A stretch of 64,000 nucleotides of DNA, taken from Paragonimus westermani (Eukaryota > Platyhelminthes > Trematoda > Plagiorchiida > Troglotrematidae). The stretch is from NCBI GenBank assembly GCA_008508345.1, contig QNGE01001714.1:6669-70668 (forward strand), given 5' to 3'. A model generated the notes under the pieces. That model saw nothing but the letters and a program-made list of their open reading frames with translations. It searched no databases and was not told the DNA's origin. Each line of letters begins with the position of its first letter. Positions within the stretch are counted from its first letter, which is position 1. This document shows, piece after piece, positions 20,507-33,200 of the stretch. Both the position numbers and the translations under genes were made by a program.

Positions 20507-20816
20507 GGTAGTGAGGACGAGCAATCACATTACACTACTCACACCACTACATTCAGTAGTGGGGCAACAGCATGGAGTTGGACAACAAAATGGCCGCGGG
20601 AAAAATACAGGAAGGAACATCGGATTGCAGCATCGTATGAAATGGTCCTTGCCACATGGAGGAACTGAGCATTGTCGTCCGTGGCAACCGTGACGATCTG
20701 AGACGCGTGTCATACGCAGATGAGTGCTTGTGTTCGTAGTCCGGTTGAGAGGCATAACATTTATTGGTTTTCCGAATAACTGACTCTTTTTCCATCCTTT
20801 TTACTGGTTCACACCA
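20507..20816 (+). mobile_element. Gypsy LTR without internal sequence (right copy)
   Basis: Matches 2272-2581 in reverse complement nearly base for base (CATTACACTACTCACACCAC...GGTTTTCCGAATAACT). No gag follows: about 80 bp later the 845-bp inverted arm begins. At the left copy, the same LTR is followed by gag and then by the same arm. This looks like a solo LTR and a larger remnant of one insertion. Confidence 0.82.
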
Positions 20817-20895
20817 CTACGAGCAACCCCCTTCGTTACCTTGTGCAGTCTGACATGTTTCTGATGTTTGGGAACAGTGGTGGTGGTGTTCGTAG

Positions 20896-21740
20896 CTCGG
20901 GTTGATGGTTTCAGTATTGGTATGTTCGCCGAGCTTGGTATTTAGGTTGCAAACGATTCATTTACGCACTGGTGATCTCACCTCGCTTGGTGGTGAAACG
21001 TTTGCAACCTGAATGCCAATCTCAGCGAACATAACAATACTAACTTCTGACTTGTCAACGTGGTGACCATTCAGGATAGCACTTTGGCTTGTCATCGGAT
21101 TTTGTTGCAATGGGGATCAGAATAAACAAGTGCTTCATACGTTAAAACCAACGAGCTACATGCGGAGCCGATTAAAGCACTAGGAAAGCCAGACTGTCGG
21201 CAAGAGTTGTAAGTCTTCATTTTACTGATGCAACTTGTCCATAAAACAAGAAAAAGATACCAAACGAACTGATATTGGCATTTCTTCGCAAAGCCTGTTT
21301 TTGATCTCGTTCCGGAAGGTGGCGGCTTTTCAACACAAGATAACACTTCACAGTGCTGCCCAACGCACCTGTTTCCAATATTCAGTAGCAAACGAAATTT
21401 TCATATACGCCTGTGTCTCTCTATTGCATGATAGCAAAACCATTTAGTAACACTTGCTACTTACAAGGGGTCTTTCACGTTCCTTTTTAAGAACGAGAAC
21501 GATAGGTGAATGTCGATTTTCAAGTGCTTATTTAAACCTCCTACTGACCGGGAAAACCTCAGACATGAATGCGTACATCAGAGAGACGGGTAAAAGCATT
21601 CGGACGATTCGGTCAGCCCACATTTGTTCGTCGATCTTACCTAGTTGGCGTTACGGGCGAAATAGTCGCAGTTGAGCGTGCCTTCGTTGTGGTCTTGTGT
21701 GAGCGCGTACAAAAATCACGTGCGTATATCTGTAAGGTAT
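20896..21740 (-). repeat. Right arm of 845-bp inverted repeat
   Basis: Reverse complement of 1-845 with scattered substitutions. It includes the R2 portion (about 21046-21335) and the palindrome (20914-21040). Past 21740 the sequence is unique within the window, and the left counterpart is cut off by the window start. Confidence 0.9.
20914..21040. repeat. Short palindromic (foldback/MITE-like) element, right copy
   Basis: Arms 20914-20955 and 20999-21040 (GTATTGGTATGTTCGCC... against ...AGCGAACATAACAATAC). It is equivalent to 700-828 in inverted orientation, with a few extra substitutions in one arm. Confidence 0.75.
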
Positions 21741-24700
21741 GAACGTCTTTGTATGATTCACTAATCATGACACCTGTAGCTGGTACTTTAACTATGACGG
21801 ATCATGTGATTAAACTGATTGGATAACTGGTCCTGAGTTTGCTTGCTCTCGCACGTTATTGGCTCTGCACAGCACGAGGACTGACTGCACGATCGCCTTG
21901 TTTGCTTCTGTCCACCGTTCTTTGTTTCAGTTACTTATCCCTGTTACGGTACCCTCCATTCTAGTATACGCGATTTCCATACTCCCGACGCAACACTTGT
22001 TTTGTGGCAAGACTTGTCACATTATACAACACCTGTTTGGCACTGGTTCTTTTGTATCTGTTTCCTCATCTATTATCCGACCGTTTTCTTTGACAGAACC
22101 ACGATCCGGCTACGAGATGGAATACATTAACACTTCCGGAACTAGTTTTGCCACGGGTGAGTAAAGCTAATTTCAAGCACAGCGAGGTGCAACCCGACTA
22201 GCAGTGGCCAAGCCAATTTAGACTTCACAAACTGTTGGAGGAGTTTGCAAGGTCAACTTTTGAAATAAGGTTGCAATCAATAACTGAAGACATCGGCATC
22301 AAAATTTCGTATTTATAGAACCGTGCGAGCTGCTTTTTCGGTTATCATCAATCCTCACATAAGATAGATTGGGGTTATCTACGAAAAACAGATCATATGA
22401 CAGTTAGTTACAGGTGGCAGCACTCTGTTAAACACTGACGTGTTTTTGGAGCAACCACATGGACTCAGATCATGCTGTTGCGTGTGCTTATTTTGTTTTG
22501 TCATTTTCTCAGTGGTCATACACTCGTAAATGCAAGACAATTATCTTGCCTTCGAAAGAGCAGATTGGAAATAGCTCCTACCGGGAAGCGTTGGTGAACA
22601 AATTACCCTGTTCAGGTTAGGCGAAGGAACCTAAAGAACACTGTAAATAAATCGCAACAGCTACGAAAGGTTTCGTGAAGAGGCGTGTTGCGATTTCACT
22701 GTTGAGGTGAGGCGCGGCCCGAACCACAGTGCCTTCTGATCAGACTCATCATTGTGAGATGGAGATAAGGATTATGACAATTTATTTGGTCTACTAATTA
22801 AATTGTAAGTAGAATGTTGAATTTAAAATATCTCCCTTGGCTGTATCCTCACTGTCATACCGTCGAACGTGATAGGATAGTAAAGTTAGACGGCGAATTT
22901 AACTGTAGCTTACCCTGAGATGTCTACCAGATTCAAAACAGACACTGAACTGGATTCCTTTCAGTAGAGCCCTTAATAAAAACATACCAACTACATATGA
23001 CACTAGGTCCAAAAGTGGGCAAATCAGCATGAAATTCAGTAAACCCTTTAGCATGATTATCTTCTTGGAAGATTGTTGAATTCGTTTGAATTAGTTTGTT
23101 CTGTTATGCACCTTGGATCATGATCTTAGGCTACATGGGCCTATTTTTTATTATTTGAAGAGTGTTCGGTCCGTCAAAAGAGTCCAAACAAAGCTATAGA
23201 GCGATTGAAGCTTTACTCAACGAAACACTTGGGTTGTTCTAGACTTACGATCTTACAGCATATTTAATATAAACTTTTGAAGGGTGTTTATGCAGTCGAC
23301 ACTTTACGTGACATATTGAGCGTTCTACACACATATAGTGATGGTGCGATAATAGTATGGTAAAACGTGTGAGAGGTTATTACGATCATCAAATGAGACA
23401 CCTCTCCTGGAAAGCCCATTGACGTTCACCGTACAGCCCACTGTATTCAAACGAATACGATATTGCCCCCATCCCACAATGAAAGGTGATTCATACGTCT
23501 GTGGGATGGTCAGATGTCCACTTACTGCGAGAGTACTCGAGTCTTGTGGAGACGACTGAGTTACAGAAGTGGCGTTACCAGTGAAATTAAAATTGTCCGT
23601 TTCGACTCGGTAGGTGCTGAATAACGGTCGATCAACTATAGGTTTCTTTAGCGTGTTCTTATTCACGTGGCTTGTTCATCCTAGCAAGGCCAAATCGGCC
23701 TTTACCTACATAGTGGGACAGTAAGCAGATCGACCTGGGAGCATAAGACGTTTAAGTCTGCATGAACAAACTCGTAGGAGAAATGTCAGCGAAGCTGTCC
23801 TTCACAACAGATTAATTACTTGAAAGATGTTGCACTTCCTCATTATCATTCTTCAAAAACAAAAAGCAAGCTGATATTCGTAACAGGTTTGTCATTGAGA
23901 AGGTACTCATACAATGTGGCAAGTGTCGTCTATCACATGTGAGATTAATTCTTCCAAGTGTTTTAAAATTCTAACCATTTTACTGGCAGTAATAAAAACC
24001 AGTGATATGAAATCTACCATATCGGGTCGTATTGACAAAATGAAAGAAAGCGCATAAGTCTAAATATGTGAAATTCTGTGAAACTTTGAATATAAGAGGT
24101 AACTGGATGAAACGGCAATGAGAATTTTTGGGACTTTATTAAGTATCGATATTGATTTAACAAAGCGAAGAACTGCTTGAGAAAATACTGCTTGCTGAAT
24201 CAACGAGCAATATTAAAAAAAGGTGTTAATTATGAAATCTCAGGTGATACTTTACTTAAAGGAGAATAAAAACTACAATATGAAATTTTGTTGCCAGGTT
24301 GAATTTCTGTGAACGGATCATGCGCAAGGGAGTTATTTTGCACCTCCGCAATTTGTCCAAAGTAGGAAATTCTTATTCACACAGTGAACTTGAGATTTTG
24401 TTTAACTGATTGCTCAACATGTAGGTACCTAACCGGACAACGAAACTACTTAATTACAGCATACAGAAATGAAAACTGGTTGTCCACGCAGAATTCAGTG
24501 AGCTTCAGATCGATGAAGAATCGAAACAATAGGCCGACAGCAGACGGTATCAAGCAGTGTGGCTGCTACACTGTGAAATTGCCTGTTACTGGATGGAAAA
24601 CAAAACTGATTGATAATAAGTTCTTCTCCAATACCTTGTGAAACGAAGATCACTGATGAGAGCCGCATATGTAATGAGACATTGAACGCTTGTTAGTATT

Positions 24701-25632
24701 AATAATGGTAATAAAATGAAAATGTTAACACTCGTGTTGATTGCAGCTGTTCTACAGTTAGCTGAAACCTATCAAGCTTGAGGAACGTGCTAACGTATTA
24801 CAATAAATGTCATTATATTTACTTAGCCAGTTTTATATGGGTTAATAAGATGTACCAAAAATGTAGTCTTTGCAGTGAAGTACCAGAAGAATTAGATTTT
24901 AAGAACAAAAACAGTGGCTGATAAATAGCTGAGTGACTGTTTTCTGGATCACTTTGTGCGTATGTGACTATTATCACGGCGCTCCTCCTAACACGGCAAT
25001 CCCGGTATTTTCTTTGCTTCATGTACGATGCTGTTAGCTGTACGTGCATCTGATCACACGAATCCCAGACCCATTTTCAATATTCGGCCACACGCACACA
25101 AGAAAAGACACTTTCACGCGCCCAGTCGTCTCTCGGTCCAATTGTCCGAGGCTGTTCACACCAAAAAATTATACGAGACAGAGATGACAGTATCAGTGAG
25201 AGTTAGGCAGATGATTCGTAGTTTGAAACTTCAGTTTGGCCAATCAGACTTCCTAAGGTGCAATGGGACGAATGCCATTGGGAACATCCGCTTTTGTCCT
25301 AGGGGTGTTCGAAATTTTGAAGATTCATTTTTCAAAGCATCCGCAGGCAGTCTGGATTTCACGGTTTTGCAGGTGTGTCCGTAACTTTAAAGAGAAAATA
25401 CAAGAAGCAATACGCACAACGTGCAACCCAAGTTGGTATGAGTAGCTCTTGAATGCTTGTGTAAAAATCTCTGAAATGAGAAAGGAGAAAAAGCTTATTA
25501 CAAAAGGAAGATGACGTAACGCAAGAAGCCACCATTTCCTCTGCCTCCTCCATTCACCAGTGCAGAACAGCAAATTATGTAGACTACCAGGTTATCAACA
25601 AAAATGTGGCCTGTGTAGAAGTTACATTCGGT
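21741..25632. other. No recognisable gene
   Basis: About 3.9 kb of AT-rich sequence. The longest ORFs (21859-22164 plus, 101 codons; 23325-23666 minus, 113 codons; 25028-25384 plus) show no domain, repeat or splice context that I recognise. It could be intergenic or intronic. Confidence 0.5.
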
Positions 25633-25830
25633 AAGGGAATGTGGTGAGTTCGAAGGTACACAAACTGCCTGACCACGGTTTGTGCATACAGGAGACTGAT
25701 CGACGAGTATTGCATAACACTGCTTGGGGAGCACGATAAATTTGTGCGCCGACAATGCAACACCAAACGTGAATGGAGGGACCAAGTCATGCAACTGATC
25801 CGTTTCATTGTGTCGTCCCATGGGTGAGTT
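25633..25830 (-). repeat. Diverged repeat R3, minus-strand copy
   Basis: Its reverse complement aligns with 27793-27970. Shared blocks are CCATGGGACGACA, CAATGAAACGG, TTGCATGA.TTGGTC, CAATACTCGTCG and GCACAAACCGTGG. Roughly 180-200 bp, interspersed with small indels. Not identified. Confidence 0.75.
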
Positions 25831-26112
25831 GAGACTTCCGTTCACACGTTCTGTTAAGAGGTTCGTAGACTGTTACAAAAGGAAGGGAGATATCTGTTCA
25901 TGCGTTCCTGTTATTGTGTTGGTTTTGGAAGATTATGTTGGACGACTTTCTAATGTGAAGAAAAAGTGAACGGATGTGAATACAAAGAAAACTCCAACGG
26001 GGGAACCAGTCGTATCAGCAACGAATATTGAAGTACAGTGAAACCACATACCGTCGGTTATGCACATTTGTCGATCTGCGGGAGTGGGCCAAGTAGGTGG
26101 ATAGAAAACATG

Positions 26113-26401
26113 TGTAGTGAAGATGAACGATCACGCCATACTACTCATCAGTGACCAGGCAGGGGCACGGTTTCAATTGTTGAAGGAACTGGGGGAAAAT
26201 GCAAGGAGAAACACCAAACTGAAGTCTGGTATGAAGTGATGTTCTTAATACATGAACTTGGCATTGGCAACAATGGCACCCTTGGATCAGTGTTACATGA
26301 AAACAGGTGCTTGTGGCTGTGGCGGTGTTGAAACATACATCTCATGCGTTGATTTTCCGAATAAATAATCCTTATACCATAGGCGTTCTTGGTTCGCAAC
26401 A
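26113..26401 (+). mobile_element. Solo Ty3/gypsy LTR, diverged (289 bp)
   Basis: Starts TGTAGTGAAGATGAACG, has GCCATACTACTCATCAGTG and the AATAAA signal (CGAATAAATAATCC), and ends GGTTCGCAACA. No adjoining gag-pol was seen. It is the most diverged member of the LTR family here, and the flanks show no clear target duplication. Confidence 0.75.
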
Positions 26402-27792
26402 CTTGTAGTAGACGTTGTTTCTCATCTAACTGCCAATCGACTAGGCTTCAGAAATTCAATCAGATCATTGATGACCACAAACCTGATCTGTGCGTTTTAG
26501 TATGAACAGTTCCGTGATCCAGTTTCAACGAGTGACTCGTTAAACGTGCATTTCTGCCTAGCGGGAGGCGTGCCAGTGAGTGAACTGAGAGGCTGAACAA
26601 CTGGAGATCATCTGAATTGTGTACAGTTTATTAGGAATTGACCCGATTCCGCGAACTGGTATGGATGGGAAATTTCTCGTGTTCACTAATGAGTTGCGCT
26701 CAAATTCTGCGACTGAATGTTTAGACATCAACCCCATTTTATCGACACAGACGTCATAGCAACTGGTAGTGGACCGATGGAATACGTAACAGACACAGCA
26801 TTTATGCAAATTATGAGAGTTGGTGAAAGTTGACAAGACCAGCTGCATGTCAGTCAGAATGTGTGCAGATCTAGACAAGCTATGGTTTCTGACCCACACC
26901 AGCTGTGCTATGGTCGCCTTTGAAGGCCAGTATCCAAAAGACCTGTATCTTAAAAACGGTTCACAGAACTGGTCTGATTGTTCCTTATTTTGTTCTGAAT
27001 GTCGCCAGTATATTCATCATCAATATCCCTCTCTCTCCCATTCTTTGTGGACAGTTATCGGGACCAACCTGTCAGATTCCATTGAACAGTTTTGTTTACT
27101 TCTTTTCAACTGTTTTATTTCGTTTTCTCAGCTGTTTGTGGTTGGCCTTTTAACGAGTAAACATTCACGTTGGGACCCCGGGAGAGGTTGAGTGTTCTCA
27201 GTAAGCTAGCCGTCCGAAATCAGAGCGGATATTCTGTGTGCACAAGAGTATCAATTTTCTTATATAATTCACAGGGATACACAAATTACAATGAGAAATA
27301 AGGTCTCGGAAGTCAGGCTGTTTCTCAAGGTGGAATGTTGACATGTAAAATTCCTTACAACTTGCCAGAACAAAAGTCAGAATCAGTAGATACATACTAT
27401 GTAGGTTCGACAGTATGTTGTTTGAAGACTGTGCCAGATAAGCGGAAGGTTTCGCAGTTGGGCGGATAGGATGGAGGGTGTCAACAAATCAGCTGGCAAG
27501 CTCGAGTCAAACCGAGTTGTCCATACGCAGAATTAGTTTTACTGAGACACCATGTCTGTGTATCTTCTCAGAACCGCGTAAGTAACATGTACAGAAACCG
27601 ACTGACCTCATCTCTTTTTACTGAAGTTGTGATGTGTGGAAGGAGAACTTGGGGCATCCCAGAGATATGTTTGTCTGTCTGGATATTTATGTTTGTTCTA
27701 ATATCTGCATGGAATCAACGCATATTCACATGGTTGGTGCGTACAATGACGCAACGGACTAGCAACAGGAAATGTGAACCGAAACCCGAACT
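26402..27792. other. No recognisable gene
   Basis: Two overlapping ORFs at 26820-27191 (123 codons) and 26905-27153 have no recognisable domain. Nothing else was found. Confidence 0.45.
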
Positions 27793-27970
27793 TGTCCATG
27801 GGACGACATACAATGAAACGGGTCACTTGCATGATTTGGTCAGCTCGGTCGAGTCCAAATTGATCCCATCCTCACAAGCACTGCTACACAATACTCGTCG
27901 TTCTGTCTTGCATACGCACAAACCGTGGAGTCAAGCAATTTTCCTACTTCCGGACTGACCACACTCCCTC
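27793..27970 (+). repeat. Diverged repeat R3, plus-strand copy
   Basis: Inverted partner of 25633-25830. It ends 9 bp before the left edge of the 10-kb duplicated segment at 27979, a coincidence worth noting. Confidence 0.75.
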
Positions 27971-28842
27971 ATCTAAAATAAGGCTTACTCGTGACCGTTT
28001 GTATACCTGTTATTACCCCTATGTCCTGCATACTCCAATGGTTTGAGTTCATGGTCGAAGAGAGCTTCATCCTTTGTTGCTGAGTGACTAACTAAGGGTA
28101 TCCCAATGTTGCAATTGTGCATTGCAAAATAAATCCACTGAATTGTATACAAGCTTCTTACAGTATTTGTCCTTGAATGGTGTTGTATTCAGAGCACAGA
28201 GAAAAGTGTGAATCACACGATTTTAGATTATCATTTGTGAGTATTTCAATTCATTTTCAGATGAAGACCCTGATTCCCTAATAAGACGTAGAATAATTGT
28301 GGGAAACATCACATCTGTCAACAGACAAGTTTATACACTGGAAAATGTATAGCTGCACTTGTTATTGGCTGAAGTAAAACAGCGCGGTGGAGATTAAATG
28401 CAGATGACTCTGCAAGCCTGAACACACATTTGTCACCGTTGCAACTTTTCTAGCAGCAATGTAGCTGTTGTTATTGAAAGTGACTGAATGATTTGTCACA
28501 CCCACGCACCGCAGTTTAGTTAAGCTAATCGTCTCACTGGCGACTTCTAATGGTCTTCCGGGAAAGCCTTAATCGACTTGAAGATGATGCTCATTTGTTG
28601 GAGTTAACGGAGGAATTGTACAATCAGCTTCCAGATTGGGCCAATCAAACCACACGTTTGTAAGCTTATCCAATCGGAATGACCGAGTAACCTTACTGGT
28701 TGCATGGCTAATGGTTAGCTGCTTTGCCGTATCACACCAGCCGGCCTAAGAACATGACATGCGAGTGAACTGACAAATACGGCGGAAGTTCGCGACTTTA
28801 GTGACAGCAACAAACTAGTTTCCGATTTGGGTAGGACAACCA

Positions 28843-30237
28843 ATGATCAACACAGAGACCATACCTATCTTGGCTGCTCTGCTCACATTTTTCTCTATGC
28901 TCACACTTTTGGCGCTTATTGGTAACATAATTGTTGTCATTTCGGTATGCAAATTTCCCAGACTTCGGTCGCAATTCTGCTTCCATATCTTAGCCGGCTT
29001 AGCTGTGGCGGATGTGTGTGTTACACTCTTCGTTATGCCGTGGTCCATGGTCTATTTGGGTCTAAATTTTTGGCCATTTGGAATGTATTTGTGCAGCGTC
29101 TGGATGTCTTTCGATGTGATGTGTTGTACCGCGTCCATCCTACATTTGGGGCTGGTGGCATTTGATCGATATTTGGCGATTGCCTATCCGTTGCGTTACG
29201 CAGTGATTGTGAACAAGAGACGTATTCGTCTGTGCATGACCCTGATATGGCTGACAAGTGCGGCAATCTCTTTTGTACCGATTCACATTGGCTGGTATAA
29301 ACCTAATGAAGGCAATTTTTATCAAGATCAGTGGACGGAAAACTCTTCGCTGTTTCACGTGGAGAGGCGGCAGGAACATTGCGAGCTGGAAGTCAACCCG
29401 ATATATGCAGTGGTCTCTTCAATGACGTCGTTTTATCTACCTTTTCTAGTCTGTTGCATTCTATACGGACGCATACTGCATATCGCACACAAGCAAGCCA
29501 CACACGTGCGAAAAATTCGAGTCTGTTCATTTCGAGATACGAGAACTCGCGATTGACAATCCGTCCAAGACAACGCATTCACGCGAGAAGCGTGTTCAGA
29601 CCAGACGAAGGGAAGGAGGCGACATTCAACAGGTACCAAAATTAATCCAAGAGAGGCTTCATGCGAACCATTACCTTCTCAAATGAAGAATTGTAATTGC
29701 GACATTATGAAGACCCAAGATAGAACTGAGCAATCGTGTTCTTCACAGACTACCAAGCGACCATTTTGTGCTTCATGCAATACGCTATCAACTCGTATAT
29801 CTCTTTTCCGTCACAATCCCAAACGAATCAGTTCAACTTTGAGAAATGAGTTGAAGGCGATCCGAACCATTGGTCTTCTGTTGGGGTTCTTCAGCGCGTG
29901 TTGGTTCCCATTCTTTTTGGCCTATTTGATCCAGCCTTTCTGCACCGAATCGTGTCACGTTCCTCGTCGGCTGACCAGTATGCTGACGTGGATCGGTTAC
30001 GCAAACAGCGCTGTCAATCCGATTCTCTACGGCTTCATGCAACGTGACTTTCGCACCGCTTTCATCACACTGATCGCACATCCGGTGTACAAGTGTGTCT
30101 GCGGTTGGAATAGACCACAATTAACCAAAACTGTACTTCTGTGTAACACCGACCCACATCCATCTCCAGGTTGGGTTGTCATCTACAACCGTCAGGCATT
30201 TTCAGACCAATTGGATAATGTGGGGACCGAGTTGTAA
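28843..30237 (+). pseudogene. Class A aminergic GPCR, copy with premature stop at codon 238
   Basis: Same reading frame as the intact receptor at 38854-40248, with start ATG at 28843 preceded by an in-frame TAG at 28816. Codon 238, at 29554-29556, is TGA where the other copy has TGT (Cys). The product would be 237 aa: TM1 to TM5 and the start of intracellular loop 3, without TM6, TM7 or the G-protein-coupling loop. From 29557 to the TAA at 30235 the frame remains completely open, so the stop is the only disabling change and must be recent, or a sequencing error. Other differences from the intact copy include Ile for Thr at 206, and Val-Arg for Met-Gln at 222-223. A truncated five-helix protein is expected to be non-functional or dominant-negative, which is inference. 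Confidence 0.88.
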
Positions 30238-33200
30238 GGTAACTTTGGTTTCTCGTTCAAGACGACTATCTGATGTACGATACAAAATCTGACATGACAA
30301 TTCGGAATGCTGACTGTGATGTGTAATGGGGAATCCAGGTTACAAGGTTGGAGGTTTTTGTGTAATCAACTCGTCCCATATGGAACAAGAACTGGTCGGA
30401 TGTCCCACACTACTCCGCCTGTGACAAGAATTTCATTGAACATCTGGTTTCTTTTGAGGTTAACCCGTATTCTATGGCGATTACTCTATTAACATTAATG
30501 TTGAAACACTGTCATTCCTTCAAAAAACAACTAATACACAGCGAAGAATTTTGAAGGTAGGATGGGTTATTTTCTATCTCCTTGATGAATATTTTTGGTC
30601 TATGGTCATTCAGTCACATTAGTCAGCTAGTGGGCTTGTTCTAGTATTGCCTTGTATGATAAAGACATTCAACTAGTTGAGCCATTCGACTAAACGATCA
30701 GCCTGTTGATCCGTAGAGGACAAACTTCGTGTGTGCGCATTCATTCAATTCTGTACTTAGGACTAGAGAGAAACAACGATCGTGATGGAAATCAACAATG
30801 AGGCAATGAAATCTTCCAAATGGAAATGACACCGTGGTCGGGTGTGGAGCGTTTGAATGTAGAAGACTCAGACGACCTCGTAAACTCACCGTTCTCAGTC
30901 AGGAGCAGCTTGACAGTTAACTATGGAGCAATCCGAATTAAGATAAAATTGTGGTCGATCTAGTTGAATTCTTTTAATCTCTGAACATCCACACATTTTT
31001 GATAGTTTTTTAGAGAGAACCCTTTTGTACTCGATCATTTTTTCCGCTGGAAATCATGGACTCAATCAATCTTCCAACGTTAGACCAAAATCGCTTTTGT
31101 GATATCATGCAGTGAGAATTTGTGGCCCAATTGCGATAAGAACATGCCTGATCTCACCGTATTTCGCGACACTGTAACCATTTAATTCTGACCTAGACGA
31201 CTTGCCGATAATAATAACCAGAGCAGAGAAATGGAAAGAGAAGTTGTCTGCCATGAGTTAGAAATAGTTCATTTGACAATGAAACTGAACTATCTAATCG
31301 ATGAGAATGCTAAATTGATTGTGCAGCCGTGGAAATCCTTCTTTAAGATGTGTTGCCCGAGCTGCTGTTTACAGATAAAATTGTACAAGAATCTTGCTCT
31401 ATCAACTAGACTACCGACTGTGATTGGACTTGTGTATTGGCTCCGATTTTTCTCAGAACTAACAATTAAACAAACCAAAATCTGGACTCATCTCTCGGTA
31501 GTGTGCAGTGTCCGGCCACTCACCTATATGTGCAGTTAATTCTTTTTCCAGAGTACAGACAATTTTTATCCTAGAGATATAAATTCGTTTCGATAGTTGG
31601 GTATATATTTACTGACCCGATTTTTGTGATAAGAAGTGTTTTAAATTCTGTTCGCTAGAATTCAGCACACGTTTTCCCACTACTATTCGAGAAGCACTAT
31701 CTTCTTGTCATTTTCTTACACCTCACACCTCATGCCAATATGAATAGTTGTTTGAGGTAAACACACAAACTTGCAACAAACTGTACGACTCTCACAATTT
31801 TTGCGCGTTTTCTGTTTGTCTAAAACAACTAATGTATAATGTTCTATCAGATATTGGTGAATGTCTATTTCAGAGTAAGCTAAAATCACCTGAACTGAAG
31901 CTGGTTTTAATACGTTTATCAAGAAGTCTTAAAAATGATTATCCTGAAAACCCTCAGGGATGCATTCTTCCCTAGAAAATCAGCTTCTAAACCTCCTGTC
32001 CCTTGTAGTATTTGGCATTATCTTAGCACAAATGCAAGTGTGAATTATATTCAGATTATTTCTCCATTATACTGAGCCTTGCCTGATCTCGATCACACAA
32101 CGATAGATCTGATATGCTATATTTGCCAGCCTGACTACTTGATTTAATTCACGAATGCGAGTTATTTGGTATGGAACATGTATCTTAGAATGATGAGGCT
32201 ATTTTTGGATAGTGCGTAATACACGTTTTTAAAACTTGTTTCATTAAAGGAATACGTGTTTCGCCGTACGTGGAGTGATAAATGATTTTAAATCTTTTTT
32301 TAATGTGGAAACGAGAACTTTCTTTTTTCATGCTTCAGACAACCGCTTTACTCACATTCACCACCACATTCACCCTGGATCGCTGTGTATCTTTCTTCAT
32401 TGATATTCTTGCCAAAACACAATCACTCACTCGGAACTAGTGTAAGTACCATCCCATGCACCAAGGTTACTGAAGGTGACCGTCTTCCAAGCGTTACAGG
32501 TAGCAGTGAGATGTCCACGAGAGGCCACTCAGTACACACTTCGCAAATTCCACCCTATCCTCAGCAATTTAGCCGGACATATACGGATAATGGCCTTCGT
32601 ATGGTTCCTGTGGGGACGTTCAGGTTAAGGATTCTGTTCATGACACTGAGGAGTTCATTAGTTGAATGAATAGCAGCTTATTTCCTCCAGACAATCCCAT
32701 TCCGTTTTGGCACATATGTGGAAAGAAAGGCTTTTAAGAAATGGTTAATAGAACAATTTGGCAGCCGAATATTTTGATCACTTTTCCAAGGCTGAGATGC
32801 TATCATTTTGCCGTTTCCGAACGTACGAAGTTGACAACTTTGGGCATGAATTTAAAAATAACGCATTTTTATGCGCTGCATTCTTTTGGGACCAATTGAC
32901 TACTCATCAGTAAGTTACTTGTCCGTAAAGTTGCAAGGAATGTTCTTCAGACTTAAACCTTGTCTTTATTCTCATTATCGTTATGGGCATATATGAAACG
33001 TTAAACCTTGCGATAACAGAAATGTCTTCGTTCAAAGTGGTGATTAGAAAAGTGTGGTTAACATCTCTTTATCGGCCACTCGAAAATCGGGGGCTGATGT
33101 GGTCTTTTGGGCCTACATGTACTGATGCATTAATTCATGCATTGTGTGTATGAGAGGTTTGTGAAAGTTTTGTGCACTCGTAGGTTTTTAGTCCTATGAA

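Noticed and set aside
28843..29556. Separate 237-aa receptor isoform
   Set aside because: The frame continues open after the TGA and matches the intact copy, so a nonsense change is the simpler reading. No splice site at the stop suggests a regulated short form.
31231..31539. 102-codon ORF in duplication copy 1 downstream of the GPCR
   Set aside because: The second copy has a 2-bp deletion in the middle (near 41360) that breaks the frame, with no sign of constraint.
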